A DNA stretch of 64,000 nucleotides, from the NCBI GenBank assembly GCA_003221695.1, contig QHSX01000061.1:1-64000 (forward strand). Direction: 5' to 3'. Source of the DNA: Candidatus Rokuibacteriota bacterium (GTDB lineage Bacteria; Methylomirabilota; Methylomirabilia; Rokubacteriales; CSP1-6). This document shows, piece by piece, positions 33,201 through 43,956 of the stretch. Numbering within the stretch: the first letter of the stretch is position 1; the number at the start of each line of letters is the position of its first letter. A program made the translations under genes and the position numbers. A model generated the notes under the pieces. The model ran no database searches, was not told the origin of the DNA, and saw nothing but the letters and a program-made list of their open reading frames with translations.

Positions 33201-33555
33201 TTCCGGTCGAGCATCGCGCGGACCGCCTCGAGGAAGTCCTTCACCCTGATCGGCTTCGACTGGTAGCCGTCGAAGCCCGCGGCCATGATCTTCTGACGGT
33301 CGTGCGTCATGGCCGACGCCGTCACCGCGATGACCGGGATCGCGCGGGTCGACGCATCGGCGCGCAACTGGCCGAGCGCGGTGATGCCGTTCATTCCCGG
33401 GAGCTGGATGTCCATGAGGACGAGTGCCGGATGGCGTTCCTTGGCCAGACGCACGCCGTCCTCTCCGTTCGAGGCCTCGACGGTCTGGTAGCCTTTGAAC
33501 TGGAGGACGTCGCGCACGAGCTTCAGGTTCTTCTCGTTGTCCTCGACGATCAGGA

Positions 33556-33571
<16 letters not shown>
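33197..33571 (-). CDS. CheY-like single-domain response regulator
   Basis: 124 residues. ILIVEDNEKNLKLVRDVL gives the acidic pocket, Asp54 in LVLMDIQLPGMNG is the phosphorylation site, and Lys in YQSKPI the conserved lysine. No output domain, so it acts by protein contact or as a phosphate shuttle between the kinases and the receiver-cyclase. It overlaps the kinase end by 16 bases. Confidence 0.92.
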
Positions 33572-35063
<1,492 letters not shown>

Positions 35064-35067
<4 letters not shown>

Positions 35068-35672
35068 GGCCGCCCCATCTCCCGCAGCAGACTCTGCACG
35101 TCTCCGAGCAGCTCGTCGGGGTCGAACCGCACTCCCAGGTACTGTACGCGGAGGACCCCGTCCCTGTCGATAAGCGAGGTGAGGAACGTGTGGTCCACGT
35201 CCCCGTGCGGGTTCTTCCGAGCGTAGACTCCGTACCGCCTCTCGACGTCCTGGATCTCGGCCGCCGAGCCCGTCAGGAACGCCCAGCCCGCCGGATTCGC
35301 GCCGTGGGCCCGGGCGTAGCGCCTGAGAACCTCGGGCGTGTCGCGCTCGGGATCGACCGTCACCGACGCGAAGAACACCCGCGGGCCGAACTCAGGGCCG
35401 AGCTTGGCCTGGAGCGCAGCCATTTTCGCCGTCAGGAGCGGGCACGTGTCGGCGCAGCTCGCATAGACGAAGGTGACCGCGACGACCTTTCCGCGGAGGT
35501 CCCGGAGCGAGAGGCGCGCACCGTCCTGAGTCGTCAGCGCGAACTCCGGCGCCGGCCCGATCCTCGAGAGGCGCGCGTCCCCCCTGGCCTCATGGCCCGC
35601 GACGCGCGCGGCTGCGGCGCAGATCGCGAGGGCGACGAGCGCCGCCACGCTCCACGGTCTCAGACGGCTCAC
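35064..35672 (-). CDS. SCO1/SenC-family copper-thiol protein
   Basis: 202 residues with an N-terminal signal or anchor (VAALVALAICAAAARVAG). Thioredoxin fold with the SCO copper site: the CxxxC motif in YASCADTCPLLTAKM and the distal His in DVDHTFLTSLID. Known SCO proteins deliver copper to the Cu-A site of cytochrome oxidase or reduce its cysteines. Here it is not beside oxidase genes but between four cysteine-bearing binding proteins and a histidine kinase, which suggests a role in metal or thiol handling for those proteins (inference). Confidence 0.92.
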
Positions 35673-35703
35673 GCGAGTCCTTCAGCTCTTTGTCTACCGC
35701 CCA

Positions 35704-36702
35704 TCAGCCCTTCAGCTCCTTCTTGAGCTCTGTGAGGAAGCGCCAGTTCGTCGACTGAGCGATGATCTTCTGCGGGCTCGACTTGATCATCCCCGCCTCG
35801 TGGAGGCGGAGCGCGTAGAAGCGGATCGTGTCCTCGGGGTCGTACGCCCGCCACTTGCCGTACGGGACATCCTTCATCGCCTGGAGCGCGTACTCGTACT
35901 GCTTGATGTAGCCCTTGTCCACGAGAACCCGCGCCACCCGTTCCGGCTCGCGGGCGCACAGGTCGGCCGCCTTCAAGATGGCGCGCAGCGCGCGCTTGGT
36001 GGCGACGGGATACTTGCGCACGAACTCGCGGGTGCCCGTCACCACGCAGCAGAAGTATTGAGACCAGGGCCGGTCCACCGCGCTGTTGACCACCACGTGT
36101 CCGACGTTCCTCGCCCGCAGTTCCTGCGGGCTCGGCGGAAACGCCAGGAAGGCGTCGATCAGCCCCTCCTCGAGAAACCGCATCGACTCGGACGGCGGGA
36201 ACCTCGCCCAGTTGATGTCCTTGCCGGGGTCCAGCCCGACGTACGCCACCATGCTCGAGAGAAAGATGTGCTCGGGGCCTCCCAGCCACGCCACGGCGAC
36301 GATCTTTCCCTTCAGGTCGCGGATGGCACGGACTCGATCACCCCCGAGCAGCTCGAAGCACCCGACGTGCGCGCCCGCCAGAAACACGATCGGGTCCCCC
36401 TGCGCCACACGGATGAGGTTGGGCCCGACGAAGTTCATGCTGATGTCGGCGTCGCCCGCGGCGAGGGCTTCCGAGATGACACCCCCCGCGAGCTTGGCGT
36501 ACTGCACGTCGGTGAAGCCTTCGTCTCTCAGCAGCGTGTCGGCAACGTATTGGGGCGCCCAGCAGATGCTGGAGCTCTGGATCAGCCGGAGTCTCGTCGT
36601 CTCGGGCGGCGGCTCGGCGGCGGCCGCGTCGGGGCGCAGTCCCAGGCACCCCGCGGTCCCCGCCACGGCGACTTGTCGAAGGAACTCTCGCCGGCTGCGC
36701 AT
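35704..36702 (-). CDS. Tat-exported NMT1/THI5-like binding protein, paralogue 1
   Basis: 332 residues. Twin-arginine signal SRREFLRQVAVAGTAG, then the NMT1/THI5-type periplasmic-binding fold: ICWAPQYVADTLL, DADISMNFVGPNLI, IRDLKGKIVAV, and a long C-terminal helical region RKYPVATKRALRAILKA. Five cysteines are shared with the three paralogues next to it (ICWAPQY, HVGCFEL, SQYFCC, DLCA). Relatives bind pyrimidines, taurine, nitrate or sulfonates. No permease or ATPase gene is in the operon. Ends ~31 bases before the SCO1 gene. Confidence 0.9.
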   Translation of the reverse strand: MRSRREFLRQVAVAGTAGCLGLRPDAAAAEPPPETTRLRLIQSSSICWAPQYVADTLLRDEGFTDVQYAKLAGGVISEALAAGDADISMNFVGPNLIRVAQGDPIVFLAGAHVGCFELLGGDRVRAIRDLKGKIVAVAWLGGPEHIFLSSMVAYVGLDPGKDINWARFPPSESMRFLEEGLIDAFLAFPPSPQELRARNVGHVVVNSAVDRPWSQYFCCVVTGTREFVRKYPVATKRALRAILKAADLCAREPERVARVLVDKGYIKQYEYALQAMKDVPYGKWRAYDPEDTIRFYALRLHEAGMIKSSPQKIIAQSTNWRFLTELKKELKG

Positions 36703-36710
36703 AGATCCTC

Positions 36711-37724
36711 CTACCCCTTGAGCTCCTTCTTCAGCTCGTTGAGGAAGCGCCAGTCCGTGCCGTCGGCAATCAGCTTCTGTGGGCTGCCCTTCACCATCCC
36801 GGCTTCCCGCAGGCGGAGCGCGTAGAAGCGCACGGTCTCCTCGGGGTTGTACTCCCGCCAGCGGCCGAACGGGATCTCCGTCATCGCCTGGCGAACATAT
36901 GCCGGCGCGCCTGGGAAGCCCCGGTCCGCAAATGCCCGCGCGCCCCGGCCCGGCTCCACGGCGCAGAGCTGATCGCCCTTGAGGATGGCGCGGAGGGCGC
37001 GCTTGGTCGCCACGGGGTGTCTGCGAACGAACTCGCGGTTGGCCGAGACCAGGCAGCAGAAGTACTGGGACCAGGGGCGGTCGACGGCGCTGTTGAGCAG
37101 GACCCGCCCGATCTTCCTGGCCCGCAGCTCCTGAGGGTCGGGCGGGAACCCGAGAAAGCCGTCGATCTTTCCCTCCGCCAGAAGCCGCTTGGCCTCGGCC
37201 GGTGGGTGCTCCAGCCACGTGATGTCCCGGTTGGGATCGAGCCCGACTTGGCTGACGATGCTGGCGATGAAGGTGTGCTGGGGAGAATTCCGCTGGGGGA
37301 CGGCGACGGTCTTGCCCTTCAGGTCGCTGATCGTCCGCACCCGCTCGCTCCCGAACAGCTCGAAGCACCCGACGTGCACGCCGCCCAGGAGTACGATCGG
37401 CTCTCCCGCGTCGAGGGAGACGACCAGCGGCGCAGCGAAGTTCATGGCGACGTCGACCTCACCGGCGCCCATCGCCTTGGCGAGGGGGATGCCGCCGACT
37501 CCCGCCCCCTTCTCGCCGACGTAGCGGACATCGGTGAACCCCTCGGATGTCAAAAACTCCTCGGCCACGTACTGGGGCGCCACACAGACGCTGGGTACCT
37601 TCGACAGGCGGATCCGGGTCGTCTCCGGTGGCGGCTCGGCAGCCCCCGCCCGTGATCTCAAGCCGAGCAGACCGGCTGCGCCCCCGTACGCCAATCCGCG
37701 CAGGAACGCCCGCCGTGTGGTCAT
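36711..37724 (-). CDS. Tat-exported NMT1/THI5-like binding protein, paralogue 2
   Basis: 337 residues, Tat signal TTRRAFLRGLAYGGAAG. Same fold and shared cysteines (SVCVAPQY, HVGCFELFG, SQYFCCLV, QLCA) as its neighbours, but the ligand-contact regions differ (MNFAAPLVVSLDAGEP and QRNSPQHTF in place of FVGPNLIRV and LGGPEHIF), so a different ligand is likely. It shows a longer and rearranged segment ADRGFPGAPAYVRQA near the C-terminus. It begins inside the ATGA overlap with paralogue 3. Confidence 0.9.
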   Translation of the reverse strand: MTTRRAFLRGLAYGGAAGLLGLRSRAGAAEPPPETTRIRLSKVPSVCVAPQYVAEEFLTSEGFTDVRYVGEKGAGVGGIPLAKAMGAGEVDVAMNFAAPLVVSLDAGEPIVLLGGVHVGCFELFGSERVRTISDLKGKTVAVPQRNSPQHTFIASIVSQVGLDPNRDITWLEHPPAEAKRLLAEGKIDGFLGFPPDPQELRARKIGRVLLNSAVDRPWSQYFCCLVSANREFVRRHPVATKRALRAILKGDQLCAVEPGRGARAFADRGFPGAPAYVRQAMTEIPFGRWREYNPEETVRFYALRLREAGMVKGSPQKLIADGTDWRFLNELKKELKG

Positions 37725-38716
37725 CCCTTCAGCTCCTTCTTCAGCTCGTTGAGGAAGCGCCAGTCGGTGGACTGGGCGATGATCTTCTGCGGGCTCGACT
37801 TGATCATCCCGGCCTCGTGGAGGCGCAGGGAGTAAAACCGGATCGTGTCTTCGGGGTCGTAGTCCCGCCACTTGGCGTACGTGATCTCCTTCATCGTCTG
37901 GAGGGCGTAGGCGTAGTTGTACCCTTTGTCGGCCACCAGCCGAGCGGCCCGGTCGGGCTCAACGGCACAGAGGTTGGCCGCCTTCAAGATCGCGCGGAGC
38001 GCCCGCTTGGTCGCCACCGGGTGCTTGCGGACAAACTCGCGATTCGAGGCGACGATGCAGCAGAAGTACTGGGACCAGGGCCGGTCCACCCCGCTGTTGA
38101 CGATGACGTGGCCGATCTTCCTCGCCCGCAGCTCTTGGGCCGCCGGCGGAAAGGCCATCAGTGCGTCGATCTTGCGCGCTTCGAGCAGACGTATCGTCTC
38201 GCCCACCGGATACGTCACGAAGTTGATGTCCTTGCCCGGATCGAGGCCGACGTGGGCCGCCATGCTCGCGAGGAACACGTGGTGGGGCGATCCGAGCTCG
38301 GGCACCGCCACGGTCTTCCCCTTGAGATCGCGAACCGCCCGGACCCGGTCCGTCCCGAACAGCTCGTAACAGCCGACGTGCACCCCCCCGAGAAGCACGA
38401 TCGGGAGCCCTGCATCCACCTGAATAATGAACGGTGCGACGAAGGCCATGCTGATGTCGACGTTGCCCGAGGCGATCTCCCCGTACGGCGTGACACCCAC
38501 CTTGAGGTTCACGTACTGGACGTCGCTGAACCCCTCGGTCTTGAGCAGCTCCTCGGCGACGTATTGCGGCGCCACACAGACGCCGGCGATCTGAACCAGC
38601 CTGATCCTGGTCGTCTCCGGTGCCGACTCGCCCTCCGCCTGGCGAGGGTGCAGGTCGAGGACACTCGCGGCCCCCAGGAGACTCAGTCCCTGGACGAAGG
38701 CGCGTCGGTGGATCAT
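37721..38716 (-). CDS. Tat-exported NMT1/THI5-like binding protein, paralogue 3
   Basis: 331 residues, Tat-like signal IHRRAFVQGLSLLGAAS (Arg-Arg kept, Phe-Val after). Shared cysteines GVCVAPQY, HVGCYELFG, SQYFCCIV, NLCA. The pocket segment reads MAFVAPFIIQVDAGLP. Overlaps both neighbours by four bases, so the four paralogues are translationally coupled and probably made in fixed ratio. Confidence 0.9.
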   Translation of the reverse strand: MIHRRAFVQGLSLLGAASVLDLHPRQAEGESAPETTRIRLVQIAGVCVAPQYVAEELLKTEGFSDVQYVNLKVGVTPYGEIASGNVDISMAFVAPFIIQVDAGLPIVLLGGVHVGCYELFGTDRVRAVRDLKGKTVAVPELGSPHHVFLASMAAHVGLDPGKDINFVTYPVGETIRLLEARKIDALMAFPPAAQELRARKIGHVIVNSGVDRPWSQYFCCIVASNREFVRKHPVATKRALRAILKAANLCAVEPDRAARLVADKGYNYAYALQTMKEITYAKWRDYDPEDTIRFYSLRLHEAGMIKSSPQKIIAQSTDWRFLNELKKELKG

Positions 38717-39753
38717 GTGTTCAGCTCCTTCTTCAGCTCGTTGAGGAATCGCCAATCGGTCGCCTGGGCGAGGATCTTCTGCGGACTCGCCTTGATCATG
38801 CCGGCCTCGTGCAGGCGCAGCGCGTAGAACCGGAGCGTGTCCTCCGGGTCGTACTCGCGCCACTTCCCGTACGGCAGCTCCTTCATGACCTGGAGCGCGT
38901 ACTCGTAGCGCGGCGTGTAGCCCTTGTCCACGAGGGCACGCGCGGCGCGTTGCGGATCGAGTGCGCAGAGGTCGGCGGCCTTCACGATCGCGCGGAGCGC
39001 CCGCTTGGTCGCGACGGGGTGCCTGAGCACGAACGCCTTGCTCGCCGTCAGGAGACAGCAGAAGTACTGAGACCACGGGCGGTCGGCCGCGCTGTTGACC
39101 AGCACGTGCCCGATCTTCTGCGCCCGCAGCTCCTGGGGCTGCGGCGGGAAGCCGAGGAAGGCGTCCGCCTTTCCCTCGGTGAAGAGGCGCATCGACTCCT
39201 CGATGGGAGGGAGGCGGCGAGCGCCGGCGAGCTCGGGACGCGCAGACTCGGGCGTGATCCACCTGATGTCCCGGCGCGGGTCGAGGCCCACATGCGCGAC
39301 GATGGTGGCGAAGAAGGTGTGCGGCGAGCCGCTCAGCGAATCGACGACGGCGGTCTTGCCTTTCAGATCACGGATCCGCTGGACCCGGTCGCTTCCGAAG
39401 ACCTCGAAGCAGCCCACGTGGACCCCGGCGAGGAACACCACCGGATCGCCCGCGTCCACTCGGATGATGTTGGGCCCGACGAAGTTCAGGCTCATGTCGG
39501 CCTCGCCGGCGGCGAGTCGTACCGAGACTGCCCCGGTCGCCATCTCGACGTACGTGATGTCGGTGAAGCCCTCGGCCCGCAGCAGATCGTCGGCGATGTA
39601 CTGCGGCGCCCAGCAGATGCTGGGCGCCCGGAGCAGTCGGAGCCGCGTGGTCTCCGGCGGGGGCTCGGCGGCGACGGGTAGGGGGCGCACCCCCAAGAAT
39701 GTCGCCGCGCCTGCGAGCGTGATCCGGTTCAGGAACTCTCTGCGGCTGGGCAT
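38713..39753 (-). CDS. Tat-exported NMT1/THI5-like binding protein, paralogue 4
   Basis: 346 residues, Tat signal SRREFLNRITLAGAAT. Shared cysteines SICWAPQY, HVGCFEVFG, SQYFCCLL, DLCA. It carries an insertion of about 15 residues around TPESARPELAGARRLPP relative to the others. First of the four paralogues, starting 18 bases after the Cache histidine kinase gene ends, so receptor and kinase are cotranscribed. Confidence 0.9.
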   Translation of the reverse strand: MPSRREFLNRITLAGAATFLGVRPLPVAAEPPPETTRLRLLRAPSICWAPQYIADDLLRAEGFTDITYVEMATGAVSVRLAAGEADMSLNFVGPNIIRVDAGDPVVFLAGVHVGCFEVFGSDRVQRIRDLKGKTAVVDSLSGSPHTFFATIVAHVGLDPRRDIRWITPESARPELAGARRLPPIEESMRLFTEGKADAFLGFPPQPQELRAQKIGHVLVNSAADRPWSQYFCCLLTASKAFVLRHPVATKRALRAIVKAADLCALDPQRAARALVDKGYTPRYEYALQVMKELPYGKWREYDPEDTLRFYALRLHEAGMIKASPQKILAQATDWRFLNELKKELNT

Positions 39754-39771
39754 ATGACCTCCCGCCTCAGC

Positions 39772-42663
39772 TCATTTGTCACGCTTCAGCGGGAGCGTGA
39801 AGGTGAACGTGGAGCCCTGGCGGACCTGGCTCTTCACCCAGATCTTGCCGCCGTGCAGCTCGACGAACTTCCGCGAGAGCGTCAGCCCGAGGCCCGTGCC
39901 CTCGTGCTTCTTCGCGTAATCGGTCCCGACCTGACGGAACTCCTCGAAGACGGCCTCCTGATCCTCGAACGCGATGCCCACGCCGGTGTCGCTCACCGCG
40001 ATTTCGGCGACGCCGTTCGCGGCGGCGGCGCGAACCTCGACCCGTCCGCCCTCGGGAGTGAACTTGATCGCGTTCGCCAGGAGGTTGAGGAGGACCTGCT
40101 TGACCTTCCGCTCGTCTCCACGAAGAGCGCCGAGTCGGTCGTCGACCGCGACCTCGAGCGTGATCCCACGGCGCATGGCGCGCTCGCGCACGAGGGTGAC
40201 CGCGTTGTCGATCGCCTGCGGCAGATGGAAGTCGGCGAGCTCCAGCTCCATCCGACCCGCCTCGATCTTCGAGAGGTCGAGGATGTCGTTGATCAGGGAG
40301 AGCAGGTGGCGGCCGGAGGCGAGAATGTCTTGTAGATACTCTTCCTGCTTCGCGTTGACCTCGCCGAACATCCGCTCGATCAGCACTTCGGAGAAGCCGA
40401 TCACCGCGTTGAGCGGTGTCCGGAGCTCGTGCGACATGTTGGCGAGGAACTCCGACTTGTGCCGGTCGGCGACCTCCAGCTGGCGGCTCTTTTCCTCCAG
40501 CTCCTGGAACAGGCGCGCGTTCTCCAGCGCGAGGGCGGACTGGGTCGCGAAGGTCCTGAGGAGCTCGACCACCTCGGCGGGGAACTCGCCGGGCGCCTTC
40601 CGATTCAGCGAGAGGCTCCCGATAATCTGGCCCTCGCGGAGGAGGGGGACGGAGAGGAGCGCACGGTAGCCGGCCCTGAGCAGGATGTCGCGGAGCCGAC
40701 TCTGGTAGACGCCCGGCGCGGCGATGTCCGAGATCTGGATCGGCTCGCGGGTCTCTGCGGCGCGACCCATGACGCCCTCGCCCTTCCGGAGCGGCATCGC
40801 TCGGACGGTCTCGACGAACGTCGCGTCCAGATTGTCGGCCGCGCGCAGGCGAAACTCCTCGACCCCCACATCGTACTCATAGATCGTGCACCCGTCCGCG
40901 CCGGCGAGCTGCCGCGCGCGCGACACGATCGTGTTGAGCACGGTCTCGACATTCAGCGTGGAGCTGACCGCGCGGCTCACCTCGCCGAGCGCCTTCAGCT
41001 CATCGACCGAGCGCACCAGGTCCCGGGTCCGCGCCTCCAGTTCTTGGAACAGGCGCACGTTCTCGATCGCGATGACGGCCTGGTCGGCGAAGGTCTTCAA
41101 CAGCGTGATCTGCTTCTCGGAGAAAGGGCGGGGCTCGCGTCGGCGGACGAGGATGGCGCCGATGGCGGTCCCCTCGCGCATGAGAGGCGTCGCCAGGGTC
41201 GCCCGGTGGCCGAACCGGAGCGCCATCGCCTTGCCCTCTGGGTACTCGGCGTCCGATACCTGCGTGAGATCGGCCACGTGGACCGCCTGGCCGTCGAGCA
41301 CCGCTCGTCCGGTGACCCACGCTCGGCTCAGGCGCTGTCGCTGTCCGACCGGCGCTCCGAGCGGGCCGAAGTGGGCCCGCGGCACCACGTCGTCGCCGTC
41401 GCGGAGCAGAATGGTCGCGTCAAGGGCCTCGCAGAGGCGTGCCGAGCTCTCGGCAACGGCGTCCAGCACGGGCTGGATGTCGGTCGGCGAGCTCGAGATC
41501 GCGCGCAGGATCTCGGCGATTGCCGTCTGCTGCTCGAGCGACTTGCTGAGCTCGCGCGTGCGCTCCTCGACCTTGCCCTCGAGGGTCGCGTACGACTCCT
41601 GGAGCTGGGCGGTCATGCTGTTGAACTGCGTGGCGAGCGCCTCCAGCTCGTCGCCCGTCTTGATCTCGATCCGGTGGCCGAGCTCGCCCGCGCCGATCCG
41701 CGCCGCCCCCGCCTGGAGAGTCTGGACGGGCGTCACCATCCGTCGCGCGAGAAAGAGGCTCGCGACCACGGCGAGGGCGACGCCGAGCAGCAGGAGGATC
41801 ACCGTCCGGATCGCCGAGGCGTAGAGCGGCGCGAAGGCCTCGCCCAGCGGCTGCTCGACGAAGACCGACCAGCCGAGCGGCGCGATCGTCGCGAAGGCGG
41901 TGAGCACCGGTCGACGCTCGCGGTCGTGAGCGATCGTCACCGTCTCGGCGTCGGCCAGGGCGGCCGGCGCCGCGCGAGCCTGTCGCACCTGGGGCAGCGC
42001 GGCGAGGTCCGTCTTCTGGAGCACGAGGCTGATATCGGGATGCGCGATGAGCTGGCCGCGAGAGTCCACGACGTAGGCGTGGCCCGCCTTCCCGCTCTTG
42101 ATCTGCGAGACGACGTCCCAGATGAACTTCAGATTCACCTCGGCGACGGTCACGCCGGCCTTCGGGCCGCCGCCGAGGGCGATCGTCATGTACGGCTCGG
42201 ATTCTTTGCGGAAGTAAACCGGGCCGTGGAAGGCTCGGCCGGCCTTCGGCACGAGGAACTTCGGCTCGCGCGAAAAGTCCGTCCCGCTGCCGACCACGTC
42301 CATCGCGAGGCGCGAGACGCGAAGCTGCTCGCGGCCGCCGGGATCGAGGTAGCTCAGCTCGGTGATGGCCGGAGCCTGGCGCTGGAGTCGAAGGTAGTCG
42401 ACGCGACGCTGATCCATCCGCGTGGCCGGCGGGCCGAGCACGGGCTGCGTGGTCCAGCCCATCTGGCGCTCGATCTCCCTGATGAACTGCTCGATCGTCG
42501 AGGCGGCCGCCAGGGCCTTCTCCCGCTGGACGCCGAGGAGCGCCGCCTTGTTCTCCTGGTACGAGAAGTAGATCTCCACCACGCCACTCACGAGCAGCGC
42601 CCCGCTTACGAGGAGCGTGATCAGAGCGACATACTTACCGAAGAGGCGTCCGTGGCGGATCAC
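39772..42663 (-). CDS. Cache-HAMP-GAF-GAF histidine kinase
   Basis: 963 residues. TM1 ~12-33; periplasmic double-Cache ligand-binding region ~35-285 (with VYFRKESEPYMTIALGG and GHAYVVDSRGQLIAHPD); TM2 ~288-310; HAMP ~310-362; GAF ~395-535; GAF ~565-715; HisKA with FLANMSHELRTPLNAVIGFS; HATPase with NLLANAIKFTPEGG and GTGLGLTLS. It senses a periplasmic small molecule directly or through a binding protein and a cytoplasmic signal through the GAFs. Sits between a PF04392 binding-protein gene and the four Tat-exported binding proteins in one operon. Confidence 0.93.
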   Translation of the reverse strand: MIRHGRLFGKYVALITLLVSGALLVSGVVEIYFSYQENKAALLGVQREKALAAASTIEQFIREIERQMGWTTQPVLGPPATRMDQRRVDYLRLQRQAPAITELSYLDPGGREQLRVSRLAMDVVGSGTDFSREPKFLVPKAGRAFHGPVYFRKESEPYMTIALGGGPKAGVTVAEVNLKFIWDVVSQIKSGKAGHAYVVDSRGQLIAHPDISLVLQKTDLAALPQVRQARAAPAALADAETVTIAHDRERRPVLTAFATIAPLGWSVFVEQPLGEAFAPLYASAIRTVILLLLGVALAVVASLFLARRMVTPVQTLQAGAARIGAGELGHRIEIKTGDELEALATQFNSMTAQLQESYATLEGKVEERTRELSKSLEQQTAIAEILRAISSSPTDIQPVLDAVAESSARLCEALDATILLRDGDDVVPRAHFGPLGAPVGQRQRLSRAWVTGRAVLDGQAVHVADLTQVSDAEYPEGKAMALRFGHRATLATPLMREGTAIGAILVRRREPRPFSEKQITLLKTFADQAVIAIENVRLFQELEARTRDLVRSVDELKALGEVSRAVSSTLNVETVLNTIVSRARQLAGADGCTIYEYDVGVEEFRLRAADNLDATFVETVRAMPLRKGEGVMGRAAETREPIQISDIAAPGVYQSRLRDILLRAGYRALLSVPLLREGQIIGSLSLNRKAPGEFPAEVVELLRTFATQSALALENARLFQELEEKSRQLEVADRHKSEFLANMSHELRTPLNAVIGFSEVLIERMFGEVNAKQEEYLQDILASGRHLLSLINDILDLSKIEAGRMELELADFHLPQAIDNAVTLVRERAMRRGITLEVAVDDRLGALRGDERKVKQVLLNLLANAIKFTPEGGRVEVRAAAANGVAEIAVSDTGVGIAFEDQEAVFEEFRQVGTDYAKKHEGTGLGLTLSRKFVELHGGKIWVKSQVRQGSTFTFTLPLKRDK

Positions 42664-42678
42664 GTGGCGCTCACCGCA

Positions 42679-43662
42679 TCACTCGACGATGCGGTCCGCG
42701 CGCGTGAGTAGCTCGGTCGGCACCTGGAGGCCCAGGGCGGCCGCGGTCCCCTTGTTGATCGCGAGGACGAGCTTCCGGGCCCCCTCGACCGGGAGCTGCT
42801 GGGCTTTGGCGCCCTTGAGGATCTTGGCGACGATGCCGGCGGCCTGGATCCCTTCCGCGTACGGGTCCGAGCCGTAGGCGGCGAGCGCGCCCTGCTGGAT
42901 CCACAGCGCAGTCGGGAAGACGGCGGGGATCTTCCGCGCGCGCGACAGCTCGAGCATCCGTCCCGGGATCGCGAGCGAGCCGAGGTCCGGCGGCAAGAGA
43001 CCGTCGCCGGGACGGAGCTCCTGCATCGCGCGCTCCACGTCCGCGGGGTCGCGCACCGCACGATCCAGCACGGCGACCTTGAACTGGGTCGCCACGGCCT
43101 TCGCCTTCTCCGCGGCGGCGCGGGACGCGGCGTCGTCGGGCTGATAGACGGAAAGTACGCGGCCGACATTCGGCGCCAGCGCTTTGAGGATCTCGAGGCG
43201 CTTCGGCACCAGGTCGGTCGTGAGGCTCGACACGCCCGTGAGGTTGCCGTCGGGCTTCGCGAGGTCCCTGACGAGGCCCGCGGCGACCGGGTCGGGCACG
43301 GCGGTGAAGACGATCGGGATCGTGAGCGTGGCGGCCTTCGCGGCCCGTGCGGCGGCGTCGCCGTTGGCGAAGATGAGGTCCACCCCGGCCTTTGCGAGCT
43401 CCTCCGCCGCTCTCGACAGGGCCCTGACGTCGCCGCGCGTGAAGCGGACGTCGAAGCTCACGTCGTCCTCCTGAAGCCCGAGCTCCTTGAGCCCGGCCCG
43501 GAGCCCCTCGACCATCGGAGAGTTCGCGGCGAGCGTCGTGTTGACGACCCCGATGCGAAAGCGCTTCGCCGGCTGGGCGAGCGCGTCGTCGGGCAGGACC
43601 GATGTCGCACCGAGAAGCAGCAGGACAACGGCGGGTAGTCCAGTTCGGGTCAGCAGGCTCAT
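42679..43662 (-). CDS. PF04392-type (ABC_sub_bind, TrpX-like) binding protein
   Basis: 327 residues from the ATG at 43662; the frame is open to 43701, but MSLLTRTGLPAVVLLLLGAT is a normal Sec signal start and lies six bases after an extended -10. The mature part begins FRIGVVNTTLAANSPMVEGL; IPIVFTAVPDPVAAGLV and GNLTGVSSLTTDL are family signatures, and the C-terminus ends LLTRADRIVE. The family binds tryptophan, tyrosine or related ligands in characterised cases. It is the first gene of the sensory operon and the only intact member of a local group of four. Confidence 0.9.
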   Translation of the reverse strand: MSLLTRTGLPAVVLLLLGATSVLPDDALAQPAKRFRIGVVNTTLAANSPMVEGLRAGLKELGLQEDDVSFDVRFTRGDVRALSRAAEELAKAGVDLIFANGDAAARAAKAATLTIPIVFTAVPDPVAAGLVRDLAKPDGNLTGVSSLTTDLVPKRLEILKALAPNVGRVLSVYQPDDAASRAAAEKAKAVATQFKVAVLDRAVRDPADVERAMQELRPGDGLLPPDLGSLAIPGRMLELSRARKIPAVFPTALWIQQGALAAYGSDPYAEGIQAAGIVAKILKGAKAQQLPVEGARKLVLAINKGTAAALGLQVPTELLTRADRIVE

Positions 43663-43668
43663 GGCGAG

Positions 43669-43677
43669 AAGATAGCA
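43669..43677 (-). promoter_or_regulatory. Extended -10, likely promoter of the ten-gene sensory operon
   Basis: Minus-strand TGC TATCTT, six bases before the ATG at 43662. No ribosome-binding site lies between, so the operon message is probably leaderless. Same geometry as the epimerase, Phd and zinc-ribbon genes. Confidence 0.45.
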
Positions 43678-43776
43678 CGGGCAGATCAATTCCGGATTCA
43701 CGACCGTGGGGAGATTCGTGACGGAGGTCCGATTAGGCGTCGCTCGTCACTCGATCGCCTTATCGGTACCGCTCCA

Positions 43777-43956
43777 CTATTCGATCACCTGGTCGGCACG
43801 TATCAACAGCGACTGGCGGATCGTGAGCCCGAGGGCCCGGGCGGTCTTCATGTTGATGACGAACTCGTACCGGATCGGCTGTTCCAGAGGAAGCTCCGCC
43901 ATCAGGCCGGACGTCGTCCAAAGCGCGAGCACGCAGAGGAACGTTCGCCGGTTCAT
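43777..43956 (-). pseudogene. PF04392 remnant: signal peptide fused to C-terminal tail
   Basis: 59-codon frame. Residues 1-20 ([20 protein letters not shown]) are the export signal and 23-59 the family's extreme C-terminus ([20 protein letters not shown] then LIRADQVIE). Roughly 250 residues in between are missing in frame, so it cannot form the binding fold. Its start overlaps the stop of the next remnant by four bases. Probably a deletion remnant, though the frame is intact and could still be translated. Confidence 0.75.

Noticed and set aside
40429-42711. 760-codon plus-strand frame opposite the Cache histidine kinase
   Set aside because: Shadow frame; the histidine kinase on the minus strand has all catalytic boxes.
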